Origin: Streptomyces sp. PKU-EA00015 | GTDB taxonomy: Bacteria > Actinomycetota > Actinomycetes > Streptomycetales > Streptomycetaceae | Direction: 5' to 3' | Assembly (NCBI RefSeq): GCF_013387495.1 | Contig: NZ_JABZEE010000015.1 | Location: 124,001-188,000, forward strand | Length of the DNA stretch: 64,000 bases | Shown here: in pieces, positions 26,256 to 35,105 of the stretch | How positions within the stretch are numbered: the first letter of the stretch is position 1 | Layout: each line of letters opens with the position of its first letter | The notes under the pieces: model-generated | Databases searched by the model: none | Seen by the model: the letters and a program-made list of their open reading frames with translations, nothing else | What the model was told of the DNA's origin: nothing | Program-made: the position numbers and the translations under genes

Positions 26256-26287
26256 GACGCCCGCCCCGGTCTGCCGGGGCGGGCGTC
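26256..26287. terminator. Intrinsic terminator of cold-shock gene
   Basis: GACGCCCGCCCCGG, loop TCTG, CCGGGGCGGGCGTC: a perfect 14-bp stem with a tetraloop, 14 bp after the stop codon. Confidence 0.9.
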
Positions 26288-26442
26288 GGCGTCCCGCCTT
26301 TCGAGCGGAGCGGCGGATGGCACCAGCGCCGCCGTGCGCGGCAGGGAGACGGCCGGGCCGACAGGCTCCGAAGAACCAGATCGTCCGGCACCCGGCCCAA
26401 CACCGCGTGCCGCCGCAGGCACCCCCGGGTAGCGTCCGGGGC

Positions 26443-27090
26443 GTGAGCGCAGTGAGACGTGGGCCGGGAGTCGAACGCGGCAGGCCGGCCATGGGGCCCG
26501 AGCAGCTTCTGGCGTTCGGGGACGCGGTCTTCGCCATCGCGATCACGCTGCTCGTCCTCGACGTCGGTGTGCCGGACGGGCTGGCCCCCTCGGATTTCGG
26601 CGACGCGCTCCACGACGCACTGCCCGACGTGGGCGCGTATGTCCTCAGTTTCGCCGTCATCGGGATGCTGTGGCTGGCTCAGCATGCCCTGTTCACCTCG
26701 ATCGGCCGGCTCGACGCGTGGCTGTTGTACCTCTATCTGGCGCTCCTGGCCGTGATCGCAGGGCTTCCGTTCCCGACGCGTTTGATCAGCGAGTACGGGG
26801 ACACCGCTCCGGCGACGATGATCTACGCGGGAGCGATCGCTGCCGCCTCGAGCCTGATGACCGCGATGTCGCTACGGCTCGTCTGCCGGCCGGCCCTGGT
26901 GAAACCGGGCATCCCGCGCGAGACTCTGACCCGGTCCGTCCAGCAGGGCCTGGTCGTGGTGGTCGTCTTCGCGGCCTCGATGCCGCTCACCCTTGCCTCA
27001 CCCGTGCTGGCGCAGCTCTCGTGGCTGGTCGCTGTCCCGCTGCGTATCTGGCTCTCCCGGCGATCCGGCACCGGTCCCTCTCCCGCCTAG
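26443..27090 (+). CDS. DUF1211/TMEM175-like membrane protein
   Basis: The family signature is MGPEQLLAFGDAVFAIAITL, including the FSDAVFAIAITLL-type motif that lines the pore of TMEM175 K+ channels. About six hydrophobic helices follow (SFAVIGMLWLAQHALF; LYLALLAVIAGLPFP). Two start sites are plausible: GTG at 26443 (215 aa) and ATG at 26491 (199 aa); neither has a strong Shine-Dalgarno. Bacterial members form K+-selective leak channels. Single gene. Confidence 0.8.
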   Translation: MSAVRRGPGVERGRPAMGPEQLLAFGDAVFAIAITLLVLDVGVPDGLAPSDFGDALHDALPDVGAYVLSFAVIGMLWLAQHALFTSIGRLDAWLLYLYLALLAVIAGLPFPTRLISEYGDTAPATMIYAGAIAAASSLMTAMSLRLVCRPALVKPGIPRETLTRSVQQGLVVVVVFAASMPLTLASPVLAQLSWLVAVPLRIWLSRRSGTGPSPA

Positions 27091-27243
27091 GAACTCACTC
27101 ATGGACCACTTGGTGGCCGGCTCGGTCTCACGGCCTGCTGGCTCCGCCCGAGCTGCTCCCTGCGACGATTCGTCTGCGAGCCTGTCCCCGGACCAGGCGG
27201 GCCCCCGCTGGTACGGCCCAGCGCGGCGGAGCGGTGGTGATGT

Positions 27244-27671
27244 TCAGGTCATCAGCGCGGTAGCGCCCAGCGCGAGCAGGGTGAGGGCCTTGGCCACCTC
27301 ACAGACCACATAGAGCAGGTGTGCTCGCGAGCGGGGAACGTCCTCCCCGGACAGCACCCGGTCGGACCGGCGGTTGAGGGCGGGCCGGACGCCGACAAGC
27401 TGGATCACCAGCAGCGCGGTGGCGACGGCCGTCAGGACCCCCACCGCCGCCGGCGGATCGCCGACGGCGACGGCAGCGATCACGACAACGGCCAGTACGG
27501 CCTCGACGCGGTTGAGCGCGCGGAAGACAAGACGGCCGATGCCGAGCCCGATCCGTACGTTCACGCCTGGGCCCGAAACTTCAGCGGCGCCTCCAGGAAG
27601 GAGATGGCAAGCACCATCCCGAGCCAGACGAAGACAGCCGCGGCGGCCACGGCCGCCGAAGTGGCATGCAT
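27244..27671 (-). pseudogene. Small membrane protein with a frameshift near codon 36
   Basis: From ATG 27671 the frame reads MHATSAAVAAAAVFVWLGM, then ISFLEAPLKFRAQA and a stop at about 27561. The next frame continues smoothly as VNVRIGLGIGRLVFRALNRVEAVL...ALGATALMT to 27244. The join lies at the GGGCCC run near 27569-27574: one missing C would restore a continuous ~141-residue protein with four helices. Either a true frameshift or a base-calling error. Family: small actinobacterial membrane proteins with the FLEAPLKF motif; function unknown. It is downstream of hmp in the same orientation. Confidence 0.65.
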
Positions 27672-27785
27672 ACGGTGTATTCCTCTCTCTACGACGTCCC
27701 TTGCGCCTGCGAGCCGGTCTCACAGGGACGGCCCTCGTCAGGGGCCCGCGCCGGTCGCGTCCGCCCCGGGTGCGGGCCCCCGCTC

Positions 27786-28979
27786 CTACTGGCCCAGCCA
27801 GAGGTCCGGGCCGAAGACCTCGTAGTGGATCCTCTCCGCGGGCACGCCGAGCCGCAGCAGGTCGCCACGCACCGCGCGCATGAACGGCAGCGGACCGCAC
27901 AGGTAGGCGGTCAGATCTCCCGGGAGTGCCAGGCTGCCCACGTCGGCCTGGCCGGCCGCCGCCTCCGGTGCCTGGTCGCCGGGCACCTCGTACCACAGGT
28001 GGAGCCGGGCGTTCGGAAGTGTCCGCACCAGGCCGAGCTGCTCCTCGCGGTGGGCGTGGTCGGCGGGGGAGCGGTCGGCGTGGACCGCGATGACGCGGCG
28101 GGCCGAGCCGGTGGAGGCCAGTTGGCCGAGCATGGCCAGAATCGGCGTGTTGCCGATTCCAGCGGACGCCAGCAGCAGCGGGCCGTCGCGCTCCGGCAGG
28201 ACCAGGTCGCCGAACGGCGCCGACACGGTCAGCGTGTCGCCCGGCTGTGCGTGCTCGTGGAGCCAGGACGAGACCTCGCCGTCCGGCCTCGCCATGTCGC
28301 GGACGCGCTTGACGCTGATCCGCCAGTTCGGCCGGCCGGGGGCGGAAGAGAGGCTGTACTGGCGTATCTGCCGGGCGCCGTCGGGGAGTTCGACCTGGAC
28401 GCTGACGTACTGGCCCGGCCGGAAGGACGCCGCCGGCCGGCCGTCGCAGGGCCGCAGGAGAAAGGAGACGACATCGGGCGTCTCCTGGCGCCGCTCAGTG
28501 ATCTCCATGCGCTGCCAGACCTCGCCCTCCGCTGCGCCCGCCTCCTGGTAGAGGCGGGCCTCGATGGCGATCAGGGCGTTGGCCATCAGCCAGTAGACCT
28601 CGTCCCAGGCCGAAGCGACCTCATCGGTGACCGCGTCGCCGAGCACCTCGGCTATCGCCGCGAAGAGGTGCCGGTGGACGGTCTTGTACTGGTCGGAGGT
28701 GATCCCCAGCGAGGCGTGCTTGTGCGCGATCCGGGCCAGCAACGCGTCGGGGCGCGCGTCCGGCTTCTCCAGGGGCAGGCCCGCGAACGCCGCGATGGAG
28801 CCGGCCAGCGCCTTCTGCTGCTCCCCGTTGGCCTGGTTGCCGCGGTTGAACACGTCGCGCAGCAGCTCGGGATGGGCATCGAACAGCTTCCGGTAGAACA
28901 ACTCGGTGATGTTCCCGATGGCGGCTCCGACCGCCGGAAGAGTGGCCCGGACGACCGGGGCGGACTGCTCGGAGAGCAC
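27786..28979 (-). CDS. hmp: Flavohaemoprotein, nitric oxide dioxygenase
   Basis: 397 residues. Globin domain (1-140; proximal His in AHKHASLGI), FAD-binding domain (QYSLSSAPG, RxYS-type motif) and NAD-binding domain (LLASAGIGNTPILAML, YLCGPLPFM). It converts NO and O2 to nitrate using NAD(P)H. The GTG at 28979 has AGGAG five bases upstream. Its promoter contains an NsrR-like 23-bp inverted repeat (28990-29012), and nsrR lies next upstream in the same direction, the same arrangement as known for S. coelicolor hmpA1-nsrR. Confidence 0.95.
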   Translation of the reverse strand: MLSEQSAPVVRATLPAVGAAIGNITELFYRKLFDAHPELLRDVFNRGNQANGEQQKALAGSIAAFAGLPLEKPDARPDALLARIAHKHASLGITSDQYKTVHRHLFAAIAEVLGDAVTDEVASAWDEVYWLMANALIAIEARLYQEAGAAEGEVWQRMEITERRQETPDVVSFLLRPCDGRPAASFRPGQYVSVQVELPDGARQIRQYSLSSAPGRPNWRISVKRVRDMARPDGEVSSWLHEHAQPGDTLTVSAPFGDLVLPERDGPLLLASAGIGNTPILAMLGQLASTGSARRVIAVHADRSPADHAHREEQLGLVRTLPNARLHLWYEVPGDQAPEAAAGQADVGSLALPGDLTAYLCGPLPFMRAVRGDLLRLGVPAERIHYEVFGPDLWLGQ

Positions 28980-28989
28980 TGTGACTCCT

Positions 28990-29012
28990 AATAGGTAAAT
29001 GATCTTCGTATT
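28990..29012. promoter_or_regulatory. NsrR-type operator upstream of hmp
   Basis: AATAGGTAAAT-G-ATCTTCGTATT, an 11-1-11 inverted repeat in which 8 of 11 pairs match. It begins 11 bp upstream of the hmp start codon, placed to block transcription. It is unusually AT-rich for this genome. Confidence 0.75.
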
Positions 29013-29064
29013 TTGAGGCGCGTGAGCCCTCGCTCTGACGCGCAGGTGCATGTGAGGGACCGGG

Positions 29065-29505
29065 CTACCGCGGTGGCGGGCCGGCCAGGCCTATCAGCAC
29101 CGGCCCCGTGGGCGAGGCGACCAGGTCGGCCACGGTCAGCGGGTCGAGCGTGGCGTAGAACGCCTCCTGGGCGTCGCGCAGTGCACTCCGCAGTCGGCAG
29201 GCCCCGCGCAGGGGGCACGGTGGGTCGTCGCAGGAGACGACCTCGACCTCGCCCTCGAGCTGCCGCACCAGCCAACCCACCGAGGCGCGCCGGCCGAGGC
29301 CGGTCAGGGCGAGCCCTCCGCCGCGGCCGCGCCGGGCCTCCACCACACCGAGGTGCTGCAGGCGCGTGATCGTCTTCGCCGCGTGGGTGTACCGCACGTC
29401 CATGGCTTCCGCCACCTCACGGGTGGTGAGCACCTCGTCATCGGCACAGACCGCCAGACGCATGACGGATCGCAGCGCCAGGTCGGTGAACTTGGTCAGT
29501 CGCAC
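29065..29505 (-). CDS. nsrR: NO-sensing Rrf2-family repressor NsrR
   Basis: 146 residues. Winged HTH (LTTREVAEAMDVRYTHAAK) followed by the cluster-binding Cys C92, C97 and C103 (SCDDPPCPLRGAC); Asp8 (LTKFTD), the fourth ligand known for S. coelicolor NsrR 4Fe-4S, is also present. NO attack on the cluster relieves repression. Starts with GTG at 29505 without a Shine-Dalgarno. A TAGCGT -10-like hexamer ends seven bases before the GTG, so the transcript may be leaderless. An NsrR-like site (29522-29544) overlaps this promoter, implying autoregulation. Confidence 0.93.
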   Translation of the reverse strand: MRLTKFTDLALRSVMRLAVCADDEVLTTREVAEAMDVRYTHAAKTITRLQHLGVVEARRGRGGGLALTGLGRRASVGWLVRQLEGEVEVVSCDDPPCPLRGACRLRSALRDAQEAFYATLDPLTVADLVASPTGPVLIGLAGPPPR

Positions 29506-29521
29506 AGTCGGGACGCTAGCA

Positions 29522-29544
29522 AATACGAATGAACGATTCCTATT
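29522..29544. promoter_or_regulatory. NsrR-type operator upstream of nsrR
   Basis: AATACGAATGA-A-CGATTCCTATT, an 11-1-11 inverted repeat with 8 of 11 matching pairs and the same AATA(C/G)GAAT core as the hmp site. It overlaps the predicted nsrR promoter (-10 complement ACGCTA at 29513-29518). Confidence 0.72.
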
Positions 29545-29803
29545 TGAATGGCGTCTGTGACCGTGTGGAGTGCGTCACGGACCGGCGGTCCGCGGCAGAG
29601 GGCCGTCCACGCTGTCGGGCGGATCGGATACAGCGAATGGCGATCAGCAGACGGCGACTCCTCGGGTTTCGACGACGCAGCACCGGATGCGCTCTGCCGG
29701 GCAACGGCCGGTACGGTGTGGCGGCTGGCGGAGCCCGGACGGAGTTCTGGTTCGGGGGCGTTCCACGCTTCAGAGATCGCTTCCTGCTCTGCTCATGACG
29801 GGC
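29545..29803. other. Intergenic, no gene seen
   Basis: Short open frames occur, but none has a ribosome-binding site or recognisable product. Confidence 0.35.
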
Positions 29804-30259
29804 TCAGTCGCCGTCCCGTTCGCCGGCCAGCAGGCGTTCGAGCCGGTCGAAGCGTTCGTGCAGGGCTTGGAGGGCGTCGTCGCGCAGATGGTGCGCGCGA
29901 CTGAGCCGTCGTTCCTCCCGCCCGACGAACCACGTCGCCAGTGCGGCCGTGACCATGCCGTACGTCGTGATTCCGACGACCATGACGACCGAGCCGACGA
30001 CCCTGCCCCATGGCGTGATCGGGTAGAAGTCGCCGTAACCGACGGTGGTCGCCGTCTCGATCGACCACCACAGCGCCCTCGGGTACGACGTCAGGTTCGC
30101 GCCGGGAGCCCCGTCCTCGGCGGCCACGACGGCCCAGGAACCGCCGAGCATCACCAGCACGAGGACGACTGTCGCGCCGCCCGCCGCCTTCAGGTGCAGT
30201 GACCGTCCTTCCCGGCCGAGCAGCACGCCGACCGCCCTGGTGAGGAATCCGGGAAGCAT
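29804..30259 (-). CDS. Two-TM potassium channel
   Basis: 151 residues: TM1 (ATVVLVLVMLGGSWAVVA), pore helix with the selectivity filter TTVGYGDFYP (TVGYGD at 72-77), TM2 (VVGSVVMVVGITTYGMVTAAL) and a C-terminal amphipathic helix (ALQALHERFDRLERLL) likely to form a tetrameric coiled coil. KcsA-like architecture. AAAGGAG lies just before the ATG at 30259. Single gene. Confidence 0.92.
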   Translation of the reverse strand: MLPGFLTRAVGVLLGREGRSLHLKAAGGATVVLVLVMLGGSWAVVAAEDGAPGANLTSYPRALWWSIETATTVGYGDFYPITPWGRVVGSVVMVVGITTYGMVTAALATWFVGREERRLSRAHHLRDDALQALHERFDRLERLLAGERDGD

Positions 30260-30787
30260 GACACTCCTTTCGCCCGCGCCCAGTGTCCACGCGGGCAGGT
30301 GCCCCGGCATGCCGAGCGGGGCGTTCGGGTCGCCGTCGAGAACCCGGCTGCGCCGGCCGGGTGCGGTGTCATGTCCATCCCCAATGGTGGGCGCAGGCGC
30401 TCCAGATCATGTCGGCGGTGGCCTGCATCGGCGCATCGCCGCCCATACCCGGACCTCAACTGCCGTCCGGCGGGGCGAACATTCGAGGCGTGAAGACCAC
30501 TGGGCGGTACACGGCACCGTTCATGTGAACCTCGCCGTCCTGTGGCCGTTCCGATGGCATCAGGGCTCGCCGAAGACTTCTTCCGCCGCGTCGAGAACGC
30601 GTCGCCCCGCCGGAGCCGTCGGCGCGTCGTCCTACGCCGAGGAGGAGTTGCGCGCGAAGGGCCATGGCGCGGCGCGTCCTCGTGGATTCCGGCGAGTGCA
30701 GGCGTCAGGCATGTCGCGCTTCCTACGGGGCAATCGGTGAGCGGGGTGTCTGCCCCGAAAAACCGAAACGCAGAGGGAGATGGCCGG
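30260..30787. other. Intergenic, no convincing gene
   Basis: Several short overlapping frames on both strands lack start signals and recognisable products. Confidence 0.35.
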
Positions 30788-30961
30788 ATGTCCTCCAAGC
30801 TGAACACCATCGTCCGCGAACTGCGGCGGTACAGGAACGCCCGTCGCCGGCCGGCCGTGGACTCCCGGCTCGGCAGAGGCCCTCACGGCGTCTCCGCCGT
30901 CGCCGTCGTCCGTCGGCTCGTGCACACCCTCCGCACCCGAGCGGGCTCGAGCCGGCGGTGA
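30788..30961 (+). CDS. Possible small basic protein, 57 aa
   Basis: MSSKLNTIVRELRRYRNARR then an Arg-rich tail ending THTLRTRAGSSRR-like. GAGGGAG lies upstream of the ATG at 30788 at slightly long spacing. The length, charge and helical N-terminus are compatible with a small nucleic-acid- or membrane-associated protein, but no family is recognised and it may be a chance frame. Confidence 0.35.
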   Translation: MSSKLNTIVRELRRYRNARRRPAVDSRLGRGPHGVSAVAVVRRLVHTLRTRAGSSRR

Positions 30962-31559
30962 CGCAGGCGCGTGGGAACACGACGAGTCGAGGCTCCGCAG
31001 GGTGGGCCGGGGAAAGAACGAGGGGGCAGGCGATGACGGTTGACGAAGCGAGGACCGACGCGAGCGGCGAGTCGAAGTCCGAGCGTGCGGGACAGACGGC
31101 GGGTCCAGCTGCTCCAGGAAGTACGCGTGGCGCAGACCGGGGTGTAGAACCTGCGCTTCGTACTGAGTGACGTCCTCGCGGCGTGGATCGTTCGGCATCC
31201 GGACCTGGTGCGTGGCCTTCCGGGTCGTTCTGCCGGCATGGGTCCGCAGGACGGACTGATCCCTGTCGTCTTCACCGGCTGCAATACGGAGGTCTTGCAC
31301 GCCGCAATTCCGGTTGCGTTGCGACGTTATGGGTGACGGCGACACAAGACCGCTACGAAAGATGATTCTCAATGAGCGGAAGGAAAGGGCGTGGGCCTTG
31401 GAGCGATGATGCGTGCCCTGTGCCGCTGACCACTGTGAAGTGGTCGGCGGCACTGTTTTGCGGCGGTGCGTGTACCCGGGAAGGGCTCCGAGAAACGGGT
31501 CACAGTGCGCGCATGGCGGTTCAGGTGCGGGGCATACGGAATTCCGGAGGTGATGAGAA
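30962..31559. other. Non-coding or degenerate stretch
   Basis: About 600 bp without a supportable gene. Long minus-strand frames here have poor codon character (Arg/Pro-rich). Confidence 0.35.
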
Positions 31560-31730
31560 ATGGTTCCCCTTCTTCTCGTCCTATTGCTTGCGCTCGTTCT
31601 TTTCGGTGCCGGTTTCGCCCTCAAGGCACTCTGGTGGATCGCCGTCATCGTGCTGGTGGTGTGGTTGCTGGGGTTCGTGGTCCGGCCCGCGGCTTCAGGC
31701 GGCCGACGGGGCCGCTGGTACCGCTGGTAG
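31560..31730 (+). CDS. Small 'hydrophobic protein'
   Basis: 56 residues: MVPLLLVLLLALVLFGAGF, then ALKALWWIAVIVLVVWLLGF, then a basic tail GGRRGRWYRW. This is the conserved small two-helix hydrophobic protein of Streptomyces. GGAGGTGA at 31546-31553 is a near-perfect Shine-Dalgarno before ATG 31560. Function unknown; often near stress genes. Next gene, a PRC-barrel protein, starts 81 bp later in the same direction. Confidence 0.85.
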   Translation: MVPLLLVLLLALVLFGAGFALKALWWIAVIVLVVWLLGFVVRPAASGGRRGRWYRW

Positions 31731-31811
31731 GGATCCGGCCCTCGTCTGCAGGCGGCCCTTGGCCGTCGCCGAGCAACCGATGCCGCAGGATCGACAGTTG
31801 AGAGGACTCTC

Positions 31812-32162
31812 ATGGACCCCAACCTCTGGGCCTACACCCCCGCTTCCGGCCGCGCGACCGGCGCCGGCCTGGTGGGCTTCAAGGTGGAGGCCACCGACGG
31901 CAGCATCGGGAAGGTCGACAAGCACTCCGACGAGATGGGTTCCTCGCACATCGTCGTCGACACCGGCCCATGGATCTTCGGCAAGCATGTCCTGCTGCCC
32001 GCCGGAGTCGTTTCGAGCATCGACTTCGCGGCGGAGACCGTTCATGTCTCCCGCACGAAGGACGAGATCAAGAACGCGCCCGAGTTCGAGAAGGATTCGC
32101 ACGCCGACGACCCGGGATACCGGGACGAACTCGGCGGCTACTATGGCGGCTTCATGGGCTGA
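31812..32162 (+). CDS. PRC-barrel domain protein
   Basis: 116 residues. PRC-barrel core ~20-80: LVGFKVEATDGSIGKVDKHS, HIVVDTGPWIFGKHVLLPAG, IDFAAETVHVSRTKDEI; acidic/Tyr-rich tail DELGGYYGGFMG. Soluble. PRC-barrel proteins bind RNA or partner proteins; stress-associated members are common in actinobacteria. No strong Shine-Dalgarno, but GAGAGGAC is nearby. Followed by a strong hairpin terminator. Confidence 0.9.
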   Translation: MDPNLWAYTPASGRATGAGLVGFKVEATDGSIGKVDKHSDEMGSSHIVVDTGPWIFGKHVLLPAGVVSSIDFAAETVHVSRTKDEIKNAPEFEKDSHADDPGYRDELGGYYGGFMG

Positions 32163-32175
32163 CATCCGATCCCCG

Positions 32176-32219
32176 AGGCGGGGGCGGACCGGGACTCGTT
32201 TCCGGTCCGCCCCCCGCCT
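32176..32219. terminator. Hairpin terminator after PRC-barrel gene
   Basis: AGGCGGGGGCGGACCGG pairs with CCGGTCCGCCCCCCGCCT with one bulged base and a ~9-nt loop containing GTTT, 13 bp after the stop. Confidence 0.85.
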
Positions 32220-32441
32220 TGTGCCCGGGACTCCCGGCGCTCAGTGGCGGGCAGCGCGCGGAGCGCGTCCAGCTTCGCGTCGGAGTCGTCCGGGTCACAG
32301 CGCCCGACGTCCACCGGCCAGGGGCAGGAGCCGCTTGCGTCCGTCGCGCCGCCATCGCTCATGACCGAAACCCTGCCATCAGCGCGCCGCACCCGCTGAC
32401 GCGAATGTACTCGATCACCCTGGTCCCCGCCCGTCCGCCCG

Positions 32442-33287
32442 TTACCGCCCCGGCAGCAGCAACCCCGTACCACCGCGCAGCGCATCGGCCAGCGACCTGA
32501 CCGTGGTGCTCGGCGTGGGGCCGGCCGTGGGTGGGGTGCCGGTACTGCCGCTCGGGCTCGGACTCGGTGTGGGAGCCGGGGCCGAGGTGGACGGTGCCGT
32601 CGGGGTGGGCGAGGGGCTGGGGCGGCCGCTCGGCGGGCGGGGGGCCGGGGTGGGCTTCCCGGACGGCGGAGCGGTGACGGCGGGAGGAGCCGGGGGAGTT
32701 GGTGATTCCGGCTGCGTGACGGTCGCGCGTGGGGGCCGGATCACCTTGCTGTCGCGGTCCCGGTCGGTTCCTCTGGCAGGGTGCCTGGCCTCACGTTCCG
32801 GTGGGCGTGAGGCCCGCGGCGGTGCGGCGGCGTGCCCCTGGGGTGCCTCGGAGGATGCCTGTTCCGGGGGCGCGTCGGGGATGTCCGCGGATTGGGGCCC
32901 GGCCGTCGGCTCGGGAAGCACCGCGCCGGCGGCGAGGCCGCCCAGCACGGTGAACGCGGCCGCGGCCAGGGCCCGGGCGCCGTACTTCTTCCAGCGCGGC
33001 GCGCCGTGACGACGCCGGGCCTCGGGCCCCCCGTCCGGGGGAGTCGGGGCCGAGGCGGTCGCGTCCTCGGCGGCCCGTTTCCGGGTAGTGGGGATCGCCG
33101 GGGAAGGCGAGGGTGTTTCGACGGGGTCCGGTCCGGTGCCGAAGAGGACCTCCATCACCGCCGTGTCGACCGCCGGAGCGCGGTCGCCCGACTCGCCCGG
33201 CAGTGCCATGCCATCGTCGTACGCCCCGCACTCCGGGCACGTCACGGTGTCGTTGAGAGGGCGGCGGCAAGGAACGCAGTAGTCCAT
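32442..33287 (-). CDS. Zinc-ribbon, single-TM, proline-rich protein (SCO2400-like)
   Basis: 281 residues. N-terminal zinc ribbon with paired Cys (MDYCVPCRRPL...TCPECGAYDDG), a cytoplasmic linker, one TM helix (ALAAAAFTVLGGLAAGAVL, ~107-125) and a long Pro/Ser/Thr-rich outside region (SPSPTPTAPSTSAPAPT). The pattern matches the protein family NCBI calls 'SCO2400 family'. Orientation is probably N-in/C-out. Function unknown. Confidence 0.75.
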   Translation of the reverse strand: MDYCVPCRRPLNDTVTCPECGAYDDGMALPGESGDRAPAVDTAVMEVLFGTGPDPVETPSPSPAIPTTRKRAAEDATASAPTPPDGGPEARRRHGAPRWKKYGARALAAAAFTVLGGLAAGAVLPEPTAGPQSADIPDAPPEQASSEAPQGHAAAPPRASRPPEREARHPARGTDRDRDSKVIRPPRATVTQPESPTPPAPPAVTAPPSGKPTPAPRPPSGRPSPSPTPTAPSTSAPAPTPSPSPSGSTGTPPTAGPTPSTTVRSLADALRGGTGLLLPGR

Positions 33288-34001
33288 GGGATCGACCGAT
33301 CAGTGCGCGAGTTGCTGAGAGGGAGCTCGGCCGGGTCGGCCTGCTGGGAGGCGGCCCGCGGTCACGGGGCGGCGCCGGGCACTGTGGGGAAGGGGCCTGG
33401 ACATGTGCGAACCTCGCTCACTCGCCGGCTCAACGGTGGGTCGCCGGTTACCGGGTTCAACGGATCACCGCACGCCGGTTGCTCAAATTGCGACTGAAAC
33501 GTGAGGTACGTGACCCGCCCCAGCCCTTCGACGTCTCTCCACACAGAGGCCACCACCGAGCGTGCCACCCCTGGTGCTGGAGATCGCCGGACTCAGGCAT
33601 CCCATGCCCGAAAGGCCACTTGGCAGAGGGGAGACCGCCCGGCCCGGGGAGTCCTTCCCACGCCGCGCCAGATTGCGCGGACTTCTACGTAACCTCCTGC
33701 GACGCGGCAGCCGCCGCTCACCGACTGGGCTGGGGAGCTGATCAGCGGCGGTTAGCCCTACTAGGACGGAGACCGCAGGCGGAGACCGCAGGCCGGTCCT
33801 CTCTGTCCGCGGCGCGAGAGCCATCGTCCCGTGGTTCTGCCGGTCAGCGGCTGACCTGGTCCCTCGCTACAAGCTCAGCTCGGTTCAGGAACACCACCCC
33901 GCCGGAGGCTCGCCTGGCCCGTGTTCCGTAACCTCTTGCCGACGCTTGGGCCAGGGAAGGCCAAGGAGTGCGAACCGGACGACAGGCACCATGAGAGCAG
34001 G
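33288..34001. other. Intergenic, no gene seen
   Basis: Around 700 bp. Overlapping frames on both strands have no start signals, and none resembles a known family. It contains the minus-strand promoter region of the zinc-ribbon protein. Confidence 0.35.
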
Positions 34002-34316
34002 ATGACCGACGACGACATCGTGTGGCGGCTGGTGCGCGAGGACGCCCTTATCGGCACGATCACCGTGGATGAAGCCGTCTTCCCCTGGCTGCGAGGCCGG
34101 GTCGCCCCCGAGCCCGCCTTCCAACAGGTCAAGCCGTGGTTCGACGAGGTACACGCGATCGTGGAGACGGAGGAGTTCGAGCGGTTCGACGACGCGTACG
34201 ACCGTATCGAGGACGCCCTGACCCTACTGTCACCCTCCGGACCTGTTGACGAGTTCCTCCTGCACATACACCAGGACCGAGCGTGGTTTCGCTGGAACGA
34301 CGAGCCATCTGATTAA
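34002..34316 (+). CDS. Hypothetical acidic protein, 104 aa
   Basis: MTDDDIVWRLVREDALIGTI...FLLHIHQDRAWFRWNDEPSD. Soluble, strongly acidic, Trp/Phe-containing; it looks like a folded small protein with a mixed alpha/beta pattern. Codon usage is good. ATG at 34002 is preceded only by a weak AGAGCAG; an upstream in-frame extension to 33921 has no support. No family recognised. Confidence 0.55.
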   Translation: MTDDDIVWRLVREDALIGTITVDEAVFPWLRGRVAPEPAFQQVKPWFDEVHAIVETEEFERFDDAYDRIEDALTLLSPSGPVDEFLLHIHQDRAWFRWNDEPSD

Positions 34317-34398
34317 GAACTCAAGGTGAGAAGCCGCTTCTTGTGGCGGGCTGCAGGGGCGAGGGGTGTGCTCGGTTCGTCGTACGCGGTTGCTCCGG

Positions 34399-34839
34399 TC
34401 AGCGGGGCATACGCCGCCCCAGCTCCCGTGCCTTCTCGCGCAGACCCGCACCCCAGGCTCCGCCTTCCGCCGGGATCGACATACCTGTGACGGCGGAAAC
34501 CTTCACGTCTTCGTTCGGGGCTTCCGGGGTGGCTCCGAGTTCCGCCCAGTCCACTCCGATCCCGGCGCGCTCTGCAAGAACGGGCACTTTGGCGATGAAG
34601 TCTTCGGAGCGCGCGAGGACGATGGCGTGGCTCGTTCTTCGGTGCTGTGCCAGCAGGGCCTTGACGAAGGCCTTGTAGGTTGCCGGGTGGATCTGGCACT
34701 CGTCGTTCTCCATCGGCCCGATGCCCGATGGAAGTTCCAGCTCCGACTCGAAGACGGCTACTTGACGCTGGAACATACGGGAAGCTCCATTGGACGGGTT
34801 CCACAGGGTCTCGTCGCCGAGATCGAAGTACTGGCTCAT
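34399..34839 (-). CDS. Hypothetical protein, DUF6086-like
   Basis: 146 residues, starting MSQYFDLGDETLWNPSNGAS, then MFQRQVAVFESELELPSGIG and PMENDECQIHPATYKAF. This pattern recalls the actinobacterial DUF6086 family, often found near toxin/WXG-like or immunity genes; the assignment is from memory. Soluble. Single gene in its orientation. Confidence 0.65.
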   Translation of the reverse strand: MSQYFDLGDETLWNPSNGASRMFQRQVAVFESELELPSGIGPMENDECQIHPATYKAFVKALLAQHRRTSHAIVLARSEDFIAKVPVLAERAGIGVDWAELGATPEAPNEDVKVSAVTGMSIPAEGGAWGAGLREKARELGRRMPR

Positions 34840-34944
34840 CCTGGCACCCTTCAGCCGGTCATGGCAGGTCAGCGTATCCAGGCGAATCGTCGCTGTCGTC
34901 GGTGTTACGGCCTGCCGGACGCCGATGGAAGATGAGGGCTGCGG

Positions 34945-35085
34945 CTATGCAGTGCCGGCGAAGGCCGGGAAGTGCTCAGGCTTGCGTTCGTAGCGACGGT
35001 GAGCCAGCGGCAGCCGGCGAGCCAAACCACACGAGCGGGCCAGGAAACCGTGCTCGCCGTCGAGATGACGTGCGAAGGCGTCACC
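34945..35085 (-). pseudogene. IS5-family transposase C-terminal remnant
   Basis: A minus-strand frame reads GLARRLPLAHRRYERKPEH then FPAFAGTA and stops. RYERxxxHFxAF is the typical end of IS5-family transposases. Only ~45 codons remain and no inverted-repeat end is obvious. Confidence 0.45.
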
Positions 35086-35105
35086 TTCATGCCCTCTCCC
35101 GGCTG

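Noticed and set aside
34840-35105. Whole IS element between 34.8 and 35.1 kb
   Set aside because: Only the last ~45 codons of a transposase are seen; no inverted ends or target duplication.
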